Program-made: the position numbers and the translations under genes | The notes under the pieces: model-generated | Seen by the model: the letters and a program-made list of their open reading frames with translations, nothing else | What the model was told of the DNA's origin: nothing | The model's database searches: none | Assembly: GCA_020634165.1 (NCBI GenBank) | Contig: JACKCF010000005.1 | Span: forward strand, 124,001-188,000 | Direction of reading: 5' to 3' | Source of the DNA: Anaerolineaceae bacterium | Lineage (GTDB): Bacteria > Chloroflexota > Anaerolineae > Aggregatilineales > Phototrophicaceae | Length of the DNA: 64,000 nt | Part shown: positions 16,096-24,660 of the stretch, piece by piece | Numbering within the stretch: position 1 is the first letter of the stretch | Layout: every line of letters starts with the position of its first letter

Positions 16096-19035
16096 TTATT
16101 GTGCGGCTGCGACCTCAAATCTATAGCCTGTTTGCTGTTCTAATTCGGCTTGCACTTTTTCGATTTCAGCCGCTTCTGGCATGGTCGCCAATGTCACTGA
16201 GACGAGTGCGCGATCTGTGTGAATGCCAGGGCCTTTGCGGATATCCCAACCTGCATTTTGTGCCAGTTGGCGGGCCGCAAGCAGAATCTGCTGCTGGTTG
16301 GGATGCGGGTGAATGGCCAGCCCATAACCGATCTGTTCCGATAATTTTTCAAGCTGTTCGGCATAGCGTTGGCCGACCTGTGGCGAGATAAACGTCAGCA
16401 CAATCTGGCCCTGCTTGAGGCTCGTTTTTTGCAGCGCGTTGGTATCCAGCATCGCTCGAATCAGGCCATATGCGGCGTTGATTTCCATCTGCTGAACGCC
16501 ACTTTTTGGCGCATTAGCGACCGTACCTGTCGGTGCGTTTTCTGAGTTGTCATCCTCTAAAACGAGGCGGAAACCCGTAAGCTGCAAATAGGCTTTTTTG
16601 AGTGCATCGGCATCTTCCAGGCCCGATATTTTCGCGCCGACTTCGCCCGATGCGGTATAGATCGAGGGACCTTTGGTGATAGTCGCGGCATCAGGTAAAA
16701 GTTCGCTGAGAGCGCCTGCCAGTGCCTGCTGATTCGTGGTTTGCTTGACTTCAATTTGCCAACCCGTCTGGTCGATAAGCTGGTCAATTTCATCGGCGAA
16801 CTGGCTTTTTGCCTGCTGGGGAAAATCAAATGTGAGCGTCAGGCGCTGGCGCGGAACATCCATGCCAACTTTGCGCAGGCGGGCTTCTTTCGGTAGTGAA
16901 TTCATGACCAGATCGCGGGCTTCATTCTGTTCCAACGGCCCATGCTGGCGCGCGCGCTGCGGTCTGAGGCCACCTTGTTCCAGTACGGCATGATCGTCCG
17001 CCAGACCGAGGATAATGCTCACCAATGCCATTTGCGACGTCACATTTTCTGGCAGTTGTGCAGGCAGTAAATCAACCGGATTGACCGCCTGATCGGCGTT
17101 GACGAGCGCCTGCCGCTTGTCGAATGGCAGCAGCACATCGACGTAGCTTTTGGCCGCCTTGAGCAGGTCTGATAGCTGCTTTTTGGTGCTGCCTTCGCCC
17201 GTATTTTCCCAGGGACCGATAGCCCATAGCAAGGCATCGGCTGGATACTGACTGCCTTTGGCATTGGCGACTTCTGCTGTAAAGCTGTCGATGTCGGCAT
17301 CGCGGACGACGCCCAAGCGCGGCTGTTCATTGCTGTTGCGCAGGACAACCAGTTTGCCGACGATATCCGGATTGGCCAGCATGATGGCGCGCTGCAACTG
17401 GGTCCGCTGGACTTGCTGCTCGCTCTTGACGGCGAAGGCGTTTTTGTTGCGCCAATGCTGTGAAAAGTAAAGGTTTGTGTCGGATTCGAGCAGAGTAAGG
17501 ATTTCGTTGGCGCGTTCACCGTTTCCCCACCAGATTTGGGCCAACTCGCGGGTGCTGAAAATGCTGCCCGCCTGGGTTTTGAGCGACTCCCACAGGGCCT
17601 GGAGATCGACTGCGCCTGTTTGCGATCCGCTGCTGACCTGAGCGCCAATCGCCCAGGGTTTTTCGCCAAAATCGAACTCGCGGACCGTACCGACACGGGG
17701 CGTTGTTACCTTGATTTCGCGCTGGCGCAGGGCCGTTGCCAGACTGTGGCGCGCCCCGGAATCGCCATGAACGAGCATGACTTCGCTTGGTTTGAGGGCC
17801 TGGGCGATGGCGACCAGCTCGCTTTCATCGGCGTGAGCACTGAGCGAATAGGTGTCGATTTCGCAGCGTACGCTGACCTGTTTGCCCGCTAAATTAAGGG
17901 TCGGCGTTTCGCCTTGGTCTTTCTCGCGCATGATGCGCTGCAAAAAGCGTCCAGGGGCCTCTTCATCCTGGTAGCCAGTCAGCAGGATGGCATTGCGCTC
18001 ATCACCAACGAAGTGGCTGGCATAGAATACCGACGCGCCACCGGTCAGCATGCCGCTGCTGGCGACCACCACGCAGGGTTCCTCGCGCATGGCGACATCG
18101 CTGCGGTGTTGCAGGTTACGGATGCCACGTATCTCCTGTCGAAAGAACAAATGTTCTGTTCCGGCGGCACGGACCGTTTCTTTGGGGAGCAGGTCGGCAA
18201 AGGCGTTATAGGCATCACACACGCTGCGCACCATGCCATCGACGAAGACCGGGCAGTCTAGCTGGTCGCGATAGGCCAGGATAATCTGTACGACTTCCTG
18301 GGCACGTCCCAGGGCAAAGGCCGGAATGAGAACCTTGCCGCCGCGCTCGGTCACACGCTTGAGGGTATCCATCAGGCGGATTTCTTCGCTGTGACGGTTG
18401 GCATGCAGGCGCCCACCGTAGGTACTTTCCAGCACGAGGGCATCGGCCTTGAGGCGCGGTACCTCGATGCTCTTGACGGTGCGCTGCGGCGATTTGGAGA
18501 CATCACCGGACATGACCAGCGTACCCTGGCTGCTTTCGATGACCAGCAGGGCGGCTCCGGCGATGTGCCCACTGACGTAATAAGTCACCTGGATGCTGTC
18601 GCCGAGCTTCACAGGCTGGTTGAATTCGACCAGTTGCACGGCTTCCATCAGCCGATTGACGCTGATTTCGTCGAAGAGGGGTAGTTCGCCTTCCTCATCA
18701 TGCCTGGATTTCATGATGCGTTGGGCATCTTTTTGCAGGACCTGCGTCAGGGCGAAGGTCGGGCGCGTCATGATGACGGGCACGTTGGGGTACTGCTCGA
18801 CGACCATTGGCAGCGCGCCGGTATGATCAGTATGGGCGTGGGTGACGAGGATGAAATCCGGGCCGCCAGCTTCGCTGATCAATTGCAGATCGGGCAGTTG
18901 GCTGTTGGCGATACCTCGGCTGCTGCGCGGCGATATTCGAATGCCAGCATCGACCAGGATGCGCGTGCCGCCAATGTCGAGGAGTGTGCTGCTCGCGCCG
19001 ACTTCATCCGCACCGCCCAGGAAGGTGACTTTCAT
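16096..19035 (-). CDS. Beta-CASP metallo-beta-lactamase RNase with duplicated C-terminal domain
   Basis: A 979-aa protein starting at ATG 19035 (MKVTFLGGADEVGASS); 65 codons of open frame upstream look non-coding. Residues 66-71 give the zinc motif HAHTDH, followed by SGDVSKSP, VLESTYGG, IPAFALGRAQEV, SSGMLTGG and SLSAHAD, all beta-CASP motifs of CPSF73-like nucleases. The last 520 residues are not part of a standard RNase. They include two similar segments of about 120 aa, each with a long helical pair and a KGP-I-T motif (TKGPSIYT and RKGPGIHT). Probably an RNA-processing nuclease with added RNA- or protein-binding modules. Confidence 0.85.
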   Translation of the reverse strand: MKVTFLGGADEVGASSTLLDIGGTRILVDAGIRISPRSSRGIANSQLPDLQLISEAGGPDFILVTHAHTDHTGALPMVVEQYPNVPVIMTRPTFALTQVLQKDAQRIMKSRHDEEGELPLFDEISVNRLMEAVQLVEFNQPVKLGDSIQVTYYVSGHIAGAALLVIESSQGTLVMSGDVSKSPQRTVKSIEVPRLKADALVLESTYGGRLHANRHSEEIRLMDTLKRVTERGGKVLIPAFALGRAQEVVQIILAYRDQLDCPVFVDGMVRSVCDAYNAFADLLPKETVRAAGTEHLFFRQEIRGIRNLQHRSDVAMREEPCVVVASSGMLTGGASVFYASHFVGDERNAILLTGYQDEEAPGRFLQRIMREKDQGETPTLNLAGKQVSVRCEIDTYSLSAHADESELVAIAQALKPSEVMLVHGDSGARHSLATALRQREIKVTTPRVGTVREFDFGEKPWAIGAQVSSGSQTGAVDLQALWESLKTQAGSIFSTRELAQIWWGNGERANEILTLLESDTNLYFSQHWRNKNAFAVKSEQQVQRTQLQRAIMLANPDIVGKLVVLRNSNEQPRLGVVRDADIDSFTAEVANAKGSQYPADALLWAIGPWENTGEGSTKKQLSDLLKAAKSYVDVLLPFDKRQALVNADQAVNPVDLLPAQLPENVTSQMALVSIILGLADDHAVLEQGGLRPQRARQHGPLEQNEARDLVMNSLPKEARLRKVGMDVPRQRLTLTFDFPQQAKSQFADEIDQLIDQTGWQIEVKQTTNQQALAGALSELLPDAATITKGPSIYTASGEVGAKISGLEDADALKKAYLQLTGFRLVLEDDNSENAPTGTVANAPKSGVQQMEINAAYGLIRAMLDTNALQKTSLKQGQIVLTFISPQVGQRYAEQLEKLSEQIGYGLAIHPHPNQQQILLAARQLAQNAGWDIRKGPGIHTDRALVSVTLATMPEAAEIEKVQAELEQQTGYRFEVAAAQ
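16519..16539. other. Degenerate candidate ParB site
   Basis: GACCGTACCTGTCGGTGCGTT matches 17 of 21 positions of the parS-like palindrome. It lies inside the beta-CASP gene, about 1 kb beyond the intact intergenic copy. A related half-site ACCGTACC occurs at 17684-17691. Confidence 0.35.
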
Positions 19036-19203
19036 AGGGTAGGGTCCATTTTGCTGTGATGGATTTATGAGGGATATAGTAGCACATCTCGTCAGTGTTG
19101 AGGACTGAGTGCCGAGTGCTGAGAAATGCGTCAACGCAAAGGCGCGAAGAGTGGAAGAAGAAAAGAAAGGACAACACAGAGGTGCAAAGGCCCAGAGAAA
19201 AAT

Positions 19204-19231
19204 CGTAGGGACGCAGCATACTGCGTCCATT
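19204..19231. repeat. Short palindromic intergenic repeat (CCTACG family, inverted)
   Basis: CGTAGGGACGCAG-CATA-CTGCGTCC: the same layout as the copy at 4497, in opposite orientation, with compensatory change of the stem (ACGCAG/CTGCGT). Confidence 0.6.
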
Positions 19232-19264
19232 ATATAGAAGGTCTCTAAAGGTATAAAAGGGTAA

Positions 19265-19738
19265 TTAACGTGGAATAAAGGCTACAAAGGGCATATGGTC
19301 GCGTGCCAGTTGACGATAGCCATCCATCGAATTCGGCACCTCATAGCCAACGATATTCAGCAGGCCCTTGATTACATTGGGGTTATGTTCGACATAGCGC
19401 TGCATTTCGTCGGCGCTCTCATCGGGCGAGAGCAGTTTGGCATGGACAGCCAGCTTTTTGCCTGCTGTCTGGATAGTGACATCAGGATGGGCTTCCAGGT
19501 TGCGATACCAATGCGATTGCTTGCCGAAGCCGGAGCAGACATAGCGCGTATTGGTGGCAGGATCATAGCGGGCGACCTCGACCACGTTCTGGCGCGGCTG
19601 GCCACTTTTGCGTCCAATATGGTTGATGAGCATCATCCGTCCGGTCAGCAGCCAGCCCAGGTTAAAGCGATACAGCCAGATGGGAGCACGCCACAGCAGT
19701 CGCGACAGGCCAGTCGGGGATTTTACATTTTTAGTCAT
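19265..19738 (-). CDS. Deazaflavin (F420)-dependent nitroreductase family protein
   Basis: A 157-aa split-barrel protein of the DDN/F420H2-quinone-reductase family. Signature blocks are MMLINHIGRKSGQPRQNVVEVARYD and VCSGFGKQSHWYRNLEAHPDVTIQTAGKKL. The length is normal. These enzymes reduce quinones or nitro compounds with F420, though some bind flavin or heme-type cofactors. An operator matching the TetR gene's own site lies 30 bp upstream of its start, so it is likely the target of that regulator. Confidence 0.8.
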   Translation of the reverse strand: MTKNVKSPTGLSRLLWRAPIWLYRFNLGWLLTGRMMLINHIGRKSGQPRQNVVEVARYDPATNTRYVCSGFGKQSHWYRNLEAHPDVTIQTAGKKLAVHAKLLSPDESADEMQRYVEHNPNVIKGLLNIVGYEVPNSMDGYRQLARDHMPFVAFIPR

Positions 19739-19767
19739 GATGGTTCCTCAAAGTTCATAGGCTTACG

Positions 19768-19795
19768 ATAATAACTGACCACTTGGTAGATTATT
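19768..19795. promoter_or_regulatory. TetR operator upstream of the reductase gene
   Basis: ATAATAAC-T-GACCA-CTT-GGTAGATTATT. The same pattern in opposite orientation lies upstream of the TetR gene at 20398-20425; 24 of 28 positions agree. The core GACCA-N3-GGT resembles many TetR half-sites. Confidence 0.7.
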
Positions 19796-19807
19796 CTGGT
19801 AAAAAAA

Positions 19808-20392
19808 CTAGCGCACGGATTGCAAGATGATGCCGAGCATGGCATTCACCAGGGATTGCAAATCTGCTTCGCGAATGACGCTGACGACAATGGCACCTTC
19901 TATGCCGACCATCAGCGCCTGAGTCGTTTGTTGGACATCATGTGGACGAAACTCACCTCGGTCGATGCCTTGCTGGAAAATCGCCATAAGCGTGCGCTCG
20001 TACTGATCGTAGTAGCGCTGCAAATGGCCGCGAATGACGGGCGTACGCGCCGCCTGACTGTAAAACTCCATGAACATGCCATGCAACGGCTTCAACTTAG
20101 TGATTTCCTCAACCAGCGTTTGCAGATAGGCGCGCAGACGGTCCTCAGCGGGCAGGGGACTTTGTTCCAATGCGAGCAGCGCATCTGTATCCGCCTGGAA
20201 AACCTGCTCGGTGAGGGCAATTAAGATCGCATCTTTGCTGTCGAAGTAATGATAGATGGCCGCTTTGCTCAGATCACATTTGCTGGCGAGGTCATTCATC
20301 GAGGCCGCTTCGTAGCCCACCTGGCTGAAAAGCTCCAGGGCAGCCTGCAAAATCTGCGCTTTGCGTTCTTCACTGACATCCGGTCTGGGCAT
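19808..20392 (-). CDS. TetR family regulator
   Basis: A 194-aa TetR protein. The HTH is ILQAALELFSQVGYEAASMNDLASKCDLSKAAIYHYFDSKDAIL, a canonical TetR N-terminus; the C-terminal ligand domain is helical. I start it at ATG 20392 (MPRPDVSEER) because the longer reading from 20434 would translate through the operator at 20398-20425. It lies just upstream of the reductase, and the shared operators imply a self-regulated two-gene unit sensing a quinone-like or hydrophobic compound (inference). Confidence 0.85.
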   Translation of the reverse strand: MPRPDVSEERKAQILQAALELFSQVGYEAASMNDLASKCDLSKAAIYHYFDSKDAILIALTEQVFQADTDALLALEQSPLPAEDRLRAYLQTLVEEITKLKPLHGMFMEFYSQAARTPVIRGHLQRYYDQYERTLMAIFQQGIDRGEFRPHDVQQTTQALMVGIEGAIVVSVIREADLQSLVNAMLGIILQSVR

Positions 20393-20397
20393 AGTAA

Positions 20398-20425
20398 AAT
20401 AATCTACCGCTTGGTCGGTTATTAT
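20398..20425. promoter_or_regulatory. TetR autoregulatory operator
   Basis: Reads ATAATAAC-C-GACCA-AGC-GGTAGATTATT on the minus strand, ending 6 bp before the TetR ATG. It is the partner of the site at 19768-19795. Confidence 0.7.
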
Positions 20426-20715
20426 TTCGATCATATACCCGCAGCGATGCGGCTGTCAATAGGGCGGGTGAGAGCACCTTCATCAGGAAGAAACATCGGC
20501 TTAATGCTATTTAAGCTTATTTAGGGCACGGTTAACCACCGCAGGTGGATTGCGAATTATGGTGGTTATGTATGGCCTGCCAGCGCCCTGGATAGAGCGA
20601 TTCCCTTATGAATTATCAGCAACTTACTCTGGTTAATTCCCAATCATTTGGGGGCGGTCTTTGTAGGGTATATGGATGGGCAGAGCAGTTCACTGTTTTT
20701 TTACAGTTTTTGAAA
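20426..20715. other. Intergenic region with inverted repeats
   Basis: No gene seen. AACCACC (20534-20540) can pair either with GGTGG at 20544-20548 or with GGTGGTT at 20561-20567, alternative stems that could act in a leader, but no transcript start is evident. Confidence 0.3.
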
Positions 20716-20750
20716 ATGCAGTAAACCTGGACGATTTATCGTTACTGCAT
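20716..20750. promoter_or_regulatory. Nested dyad upstream of exported protein gene
   Basis: ATGCAGTAA (20716-20724) and TTACTGCAT (20742-20750) are perfect 9-bp inverted arms. Inside them ACGAT-TT-ATCGT forms a second dyad. It ends 30 bp before the ATG at 20781. It may be an operator or a structured 5' leader. Confidence 0.5.
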
Positions 20751-20780
20751 ATGAGCAAATGAACACATTTGGAGGCAACA

Positions 20781-21248
20781 ATGAACACCCGTATGAACCG
20801 CAAATCGACACTGATTATTCTCGTTGGGCTGATGGTAAGCTTGCTGACCGTCGTACCCGTATTCGCAGCAAATACCTCTGATGATCCGCTGCCACATTTT
20901 GACGATGGCCGCATCAACAACAGCGATGCTTCGCCAGTAGTGGTCTATGGTGATGGTGAAAGCCTGGAAATCTGGGCGCCGATGTACTCCTTCACCGATG
21001 AAAATGGCAACGCCGTCCTGCATTCTGACATCGTGCTGACCGTGACCGCTGAAGAAATCGCCGCTGTTCCAGCAGAGCCGGAAGAAAACACCCTGATTGC
21101 TGCCACCGACGACATGAGCGTCGCCGTCTACCGCCTGACGACGGGCGAGTACCAGATGATCGCCTCGACCTACAATGGCGAAACCTATGTGCTGGTCTTC
21201 CCCGAACTATACCCGGATGCGGGTTACGACTCCTGGTTTGTCAAATAA
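20781..21248 (+). CDS. Exported protein of unknown function
   Basis: A 155-aa protein starting at ATG 20781 after GGAGG (20771-20775). The signal peptide is MNTRMNRK, then STLIILVGLMVSLLTVVPVFA, with cleavage expected before ANTSDD. The mature part is acidic, without cysteines, predicted mostly beta (SPVVVYGDGESLEIWAPMYSF, MSVAVYRLTTGEYQMIAS, TYVLVFPELYPD). I do not recognise a family. The gene stands alone, with a nested dyad upstream and a terminator downstream. Confidence 0.75.
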   Translation: MNTRMNRKSTLIILVGLMVSLLTVVPVFAANTSDDPLPHFDDGRINNSDASPVVVYGDGESLEIWAPMYSFTDENGNAVLHSDIVLTVTAEEIAAVPAEPEENTLIAATDDMSVAVYRLTTGEYQMIASTYNGETYVLVFPELYPDAGYDSWFVK

Positions 21249-21307
21249 CGCCTTTGCTCCCCATAACCGAGTAGGTTGTTCCCCAACATACTCCCCACCC
21301 GTTGTAC

Positions 21308-21341
21308 AAAGAGCTGGATGCGAATCCGGCTCTTTTGTTTT
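21308..21341 (+). terminator. Rho-independent terminator
   Basis: AAAGAGC-T-GGAT, loop GCGA, ATCC-G-GCTCTTT followed by TGTTTTT. Ends the exported-protein transcript. Confidence 0.85.
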
Positions 21342-21437
21342 TATCATGAGTGATATACCGAACCATCTTGTTTGACGGCGCTGCTGGGACTCGCCATACT
21401 TGGGGCAAATTATGGCTTCTGAGAAGGATGATTCAAG

Positions 21438-22343
21438 ATGACGACTTTGATCACGACACTTGGCGAAAAAACGCTTGATGACCTGGGGCTGATTTTGCCG
21501 CATGAGCACCTGTTTGTGGACTTAAAGACCTGGGACCAGCCAGGATATGGTGAACAGGACGTTGACCAGGCTGTTGTGAAGATGCGGCCTGTCATGGAAA
21601 AGGCGATGGCAGCCGGTGTGACAGCCATCGTCGAGTGTTCCCCGACCGGGGTGGGGCGGCGCGTGGACATCGATAAAGCCATTAGCGAAGATGTGGGCCT
21701 GCCGGTTGTGGTGCCGACGGGCATCTACCGCGAACCCTGGATACCGCCCTGGGCGCATTATTCATCCGAGGACATGATTTACGAGTGGATGCTGAAGGAA
21801 CTGACTGAAGGCATTGAGGAAACAGGCGTCCGCGCGGCATGGATCAAGCTGAGTGCGGGCGACGACGGTATGACCGAAACTGAGAAGAAGGTGCTGAGGG
21901 CAGCCGCGAGAGCCGCGAGCGAGACCAACGCCCTGATCGGCAGCCATACGATTCGTGGGCGGGTGGTGCTGGACCAACTCGCGATCATCGAGGAAGTGGG
22001 CTACACCGCGGATCGCTTCCTGTGGATTCATACTCAGGCGGACCCCGACAAAGTTCAGCGCATGGAGATCGCCAAGCGCGGCCTGTGGATGGAGTTCGAC
22101 GCCATCCATGAATATGCCGACTGTGACGATGAATATCTGGCGGATACGCAGGCGCTGCTCGATGCGGGCTATGGCGATAAGCTGCTGTTGAGCCATGACC
22201 AGGGTTGGCATGATCTGACACAGGCGAACATCTTCACCCATGTGCCGAGCGTTTTTGTGCCCAAGATGCGGGCGGCAGGCATCAGCGAAGCGGAAATCGA
22301 CCAACTGACGCGGGTGAATCCGTTTAAGGCGTTTGCTCGTTAA
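21438..22343 (+). CDS. Phosphotriesterase-family metal-dependent hydrolase
   Basis: A 301-aa TIM-barrel amidohydrolase-superfamily protein. All expected metal ligands are visible: HEH near residue 21, the carboxylated lysine in AAWIKLSAGDDG, GSHT, WIHTQ, and the last Asp in LLSHDQGW. The length is close to PHP/PTE homologues. Family members hydrolyse lactones, phosphoesters or phosphosugars; natural organophosphate activity is not implied. No operon partner is evident. Confidence 0.85.
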   Translation: MTTLITTLGEKTLDDLGLILPHEHLFVDLKTWDQPGYGEQDVDQAVVKMRPVMEKAMAAGVTAIVECSPTGVGRRVDIDKAISEDVGLPVVVPTGIYREPWIPPWAHYSSEDMIYEWMLKELTEGIEETGVRAAWIKLSAGDDGMTETEKKVLRAAARAASETNALIGSHTIRGRVVLDQLAIIEEVGYTADRFLWIHTQADPDKVQRMEIAKRGLWMEFDAIHEYADCDDEYLADTQALLDAGYGDKLLLSHDQGWHDLTQANIFTHVPSVFVPKMRAAGISEAEIDQLTRVNPFKAFAR

Positions 22344-22428
22344 TTCTTGTAAAAATATCGGTGGCAGATAGCGTGTTTACCTGATTTCTATGTTATTCCC
22401 TTAATAGGTCTTATTAGGGGGTGATCAC

Positions 22429-23358
22429 ATGGAAGCGATATTCCGCGATTTAGGCACGGCGATCTTTGACTTGCAGCTTGAATTGGCACTGACAGGACTG
22501 CTCGTTTTTGGGTTGTTTCTGTCTGGCTGGTGGCTAAGGCACTGGTCGTTTAACAAGCGGTTGAAAGCACAGCGGATTCACCATCAGGTGACACAGGAAA
22601 AAGCGACCGATGCCGCTAATTTCTGGCAGGGCATCAGCACCGAGCTTTTTGGTGCAGTGATTACAACTGTCTGCTTCGGCATTGTTTTGTTGATCTTCCA
22701 GCAATTCCAGGCGATCCAAAACCGCAAGGCTGAGTTGATATTGCAGATGGGGAGTCCCGATAACGGTTTCGCTGTGGAAGCTACGCGCCAGTTAGCGAGC
22801 CTGGGATGGTTGCAAGATGGTTCTGTGGAAGGGGCGTACTTGGTAAAAGCCAATCTGGCAGACGCAGACTTGAGCCAGGGCGACCTTAATGGGGTCGAAA
22901 TGTCATATGCTCAGTTGATAGATGCGAAAATGCTGCAAGTTCAGTTGATGGGCGCTGATTTGACCTTTTCTAATTTTCAGGACGTTCGTATGTCCCGTGC
23001 CAACCTTGTTGGCGCAAATTTCCGCCTGGCTGACCTAAAAAATGTCATTTTGACGGGTTCCAATATGGAAAGAACCAATTTGAATGCGGCGAATCTAGAA
23101 GGGGCGACCCTTGCCGGTGTCAATTTGGACGGTGCGATCCTGACGAATGCGAATCTGCGCAATGTGCAGATAACACTGCCTCAGTGGGGGGATGCAATTT
23201 TTTCGCATGATACTTATCTGCCCGATAATAGTCGATATAATCCGTGGGATGATAGCGGTCTGGACCAGGTTTTGCGCTTTACCGACCCAACACATCCTGA
23301 TTTTTGGGACCCGTGCATTGAGGTTGAGAATTATATGTGGTGTGACGACGAGGAGTGA
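22429..23358 (+). CDS. Membrane-anchored pentapeptide-repeat protein A
   Basis: A 309-aa protein. An N-terminal hydrophobic helix (LTGLLVFGLFLSGWWL) and a second one (LFGAVITTVCFGIVLLIF, near 68-88) anchor it. A pentapeptide-repeat solenoid follows from about 140 to 250 with A(N/D)LXX units (ADLSQGDLNGVEM, ANLVGANFRLADL). The C-terminus ends in a block RFTDPTHPDFWDPC shared with the next gene. It has no enzyme domain, so it probably acts as a scaffold or ligand-binding surface at the membrane. Confidence 0.8.
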   Translation: MEAIFRDLGTAIFDLQLELALTGLLVFGLFLSGWWLRHWSFNKRLKAQRIHHQVTQEKATDAANFWQGISTELFGAVITTVCFGIVLLIFQQFQAIQNRKAELILQMGSPDNGFAVEATRQLASLGWLQDGSVEGAYLVKANLADADLSQGDLNGVEMSYAQLIDAKMLQVQLMGADLTFSNFQDVRMSRANLVGANFRLADLKNVILTGSNMERTNLNAANLEGATLAGVNLDGAILTNANLRNVQITLPQWGDAIFSHDTYLPDNSRYNPWDDSGLDQVLRFTDPTHPDFWDPCIEVENYMWCDDEE

Positions 23359-23468
23359 GCACTATGCTCACTAACATACCTGAAAACCCCCAGCGTTGAG
23401 GGGATGCGCTGAAACCGTTTCTGTGCTATGCCTGTAACATCACTCACTGACAGCAGGGGAGAGCAGTC

Positions 23469-24539
23469 ATGGTACAGGCCACACAAGAACCACGCGGATA
23501 TTCCACGCAAGAGGCGAACGAAGCCAATAGGCAAACCTGGGAAGCCTTCAAGCGCAGATTCAACGAACAGCCGATTACCTATGGCGTGATTTTTGTGCTG
23601 ATGGGTGTGCTGATCGGGGCGTTTCTGTTTGCTTACTCGCCCGAATGGGAAGCGGACAACCTGTTCAGCTATCTGACCAATTTTGCGACCGAGGGCCTTA
23701 GCGTGCTCATCACGATTTTCGTGTTAGATCGGTTCCAAGCAAAGCGTGCTCAGGAGCAGTTGAGGAAAGAATTGCTTGCTGATATTAAGTACGGCCACAA
23801 TTCAGATGCTATCCGTGCCATTAATCGTTTGCGCATTTATGACGAGGATCATGGTTGGTACAGTGGCAAAGATAGCTTGCTAATTGGTGCGGAACTCGAT
23901 AAGACGAACCTAGCAGGGGCGGTCCTTGGGCGTGCGAATCTGACTCAGGCAAATCTTGAAGATGCGGATCTGGAAGGTGCACGTATGCGTGAAGCTATTC
24001 TTGTAAATACAAATATGCAGGGAGCAAAACTGTCAAATGTTGGTTTAGCTTATTCCAATCTTACTGAAGCCAATCTCACTCAAGCTAAATTGCACAAATC
24101 TAATTTGCAGAAAGCCAATCTTGAGCGAGCAACTCTTTATTTAGCTGATTTAAGGCGAGTTGATTTGACTGAAGCTGATCTAAATAGAGCTGGCCTATTT
24201 CGCGCAAATCTAAAGGATGCAAATTTGGTGTGCGCGAATCTTGAGTGTGCAAACCTGGGGGCGAGCATTCTAGAAGGAGCCGATTTGTTTTGCACAAATC
24301 TTCGCGGAGCCATATTACTTGGAGCCAAATTCTCCTCCGATACGGTCCTTCCTGATGCTCAATACGTAGGTCGTGATCTAGAGGGAATACCTGTATTTGA
24401 CAAATACTACGACCCCGAACTTGGCCCTGAACAGATGCAGCGTTATACAGATCCGACACATCCTGATTTTTGGGATCCATGTGTCGAGTTAGAAGAAAAG
24501 CCTTGGTACTGTGCGGATGCAAATAAGACTCCCCACTAG
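23469..24539 (+). CDS. Membrane-anchored pentapeptide-repeat protein B
   Basis: A 356-aa paralogue of the preceding protein: hydrophobic helices near 37-55 (GVIFVLMGVLIGAFLFAYS) and 72-90 (GLSVLITIFVL), then a longer pentapeptide solenoid (about 140-285; ANLTQANLEDADLEGA and similar), then RYTDPTHPDFWDPC near the end. Base composition drops to AT-rich within the solenoid, as repeats of A-N-L codons. The 110-bp spacing suggests a tandem duplication with divergence. Function unknown. Confidence 0.8.
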   Translation: MVQATQEPRGYSTQEANEANRQTWEAFKRRFNEQPITYGVIFVLMGVLIGAFLFAYSPEWEADNLFSYLTNFATEGLSVLITIFVLDRFQAKRAQEQLRKELLADIKYGHNSDAIRAINRLRIYDEDHGWYSGKDSLLIGAELDKTNLAGAVLGRANLTQANLEDADLEGARMREAILVNTNMQGAKLSNVGLAYSNLTEANLTQAKLHKSNLQKANLERATLYLADLRRVDLTEADLNRAGLFRANLKDANLVCANLECANLGASILEGADLFCTNLRGAILLGAKFSSDTVLPDAQYVGRDLEGIPVFDKYYDPELGPEQMQRYTDPTHPDFWDPCVELEEKPWYCADANKTPH

Positions 24540-24576
24540 CAAACGGAGTAAAAGCGCATAGAATCGGGCGCTTGTT

Positions 24577-24622
24577 GGGCACGACATATCGTGCCCTGGA
24601 CTTGGCATGCCAAGCCCCTACG
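24577..24622. repeat. Double hairpin of the CCTACG repeat family
   Basis: GGGCACGACATATCGTGCCC (24577-24596) then CTTGGCATGCCAAG (24601-24614) and CCCCTACG. It is a longer variant of the repeat at 4497 and 41504. Confidence 0.55.
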
Positions 24623-24660
24623 TTGGTGTATATTCGTGGAAGTCGATCAGAAAGTAACCC

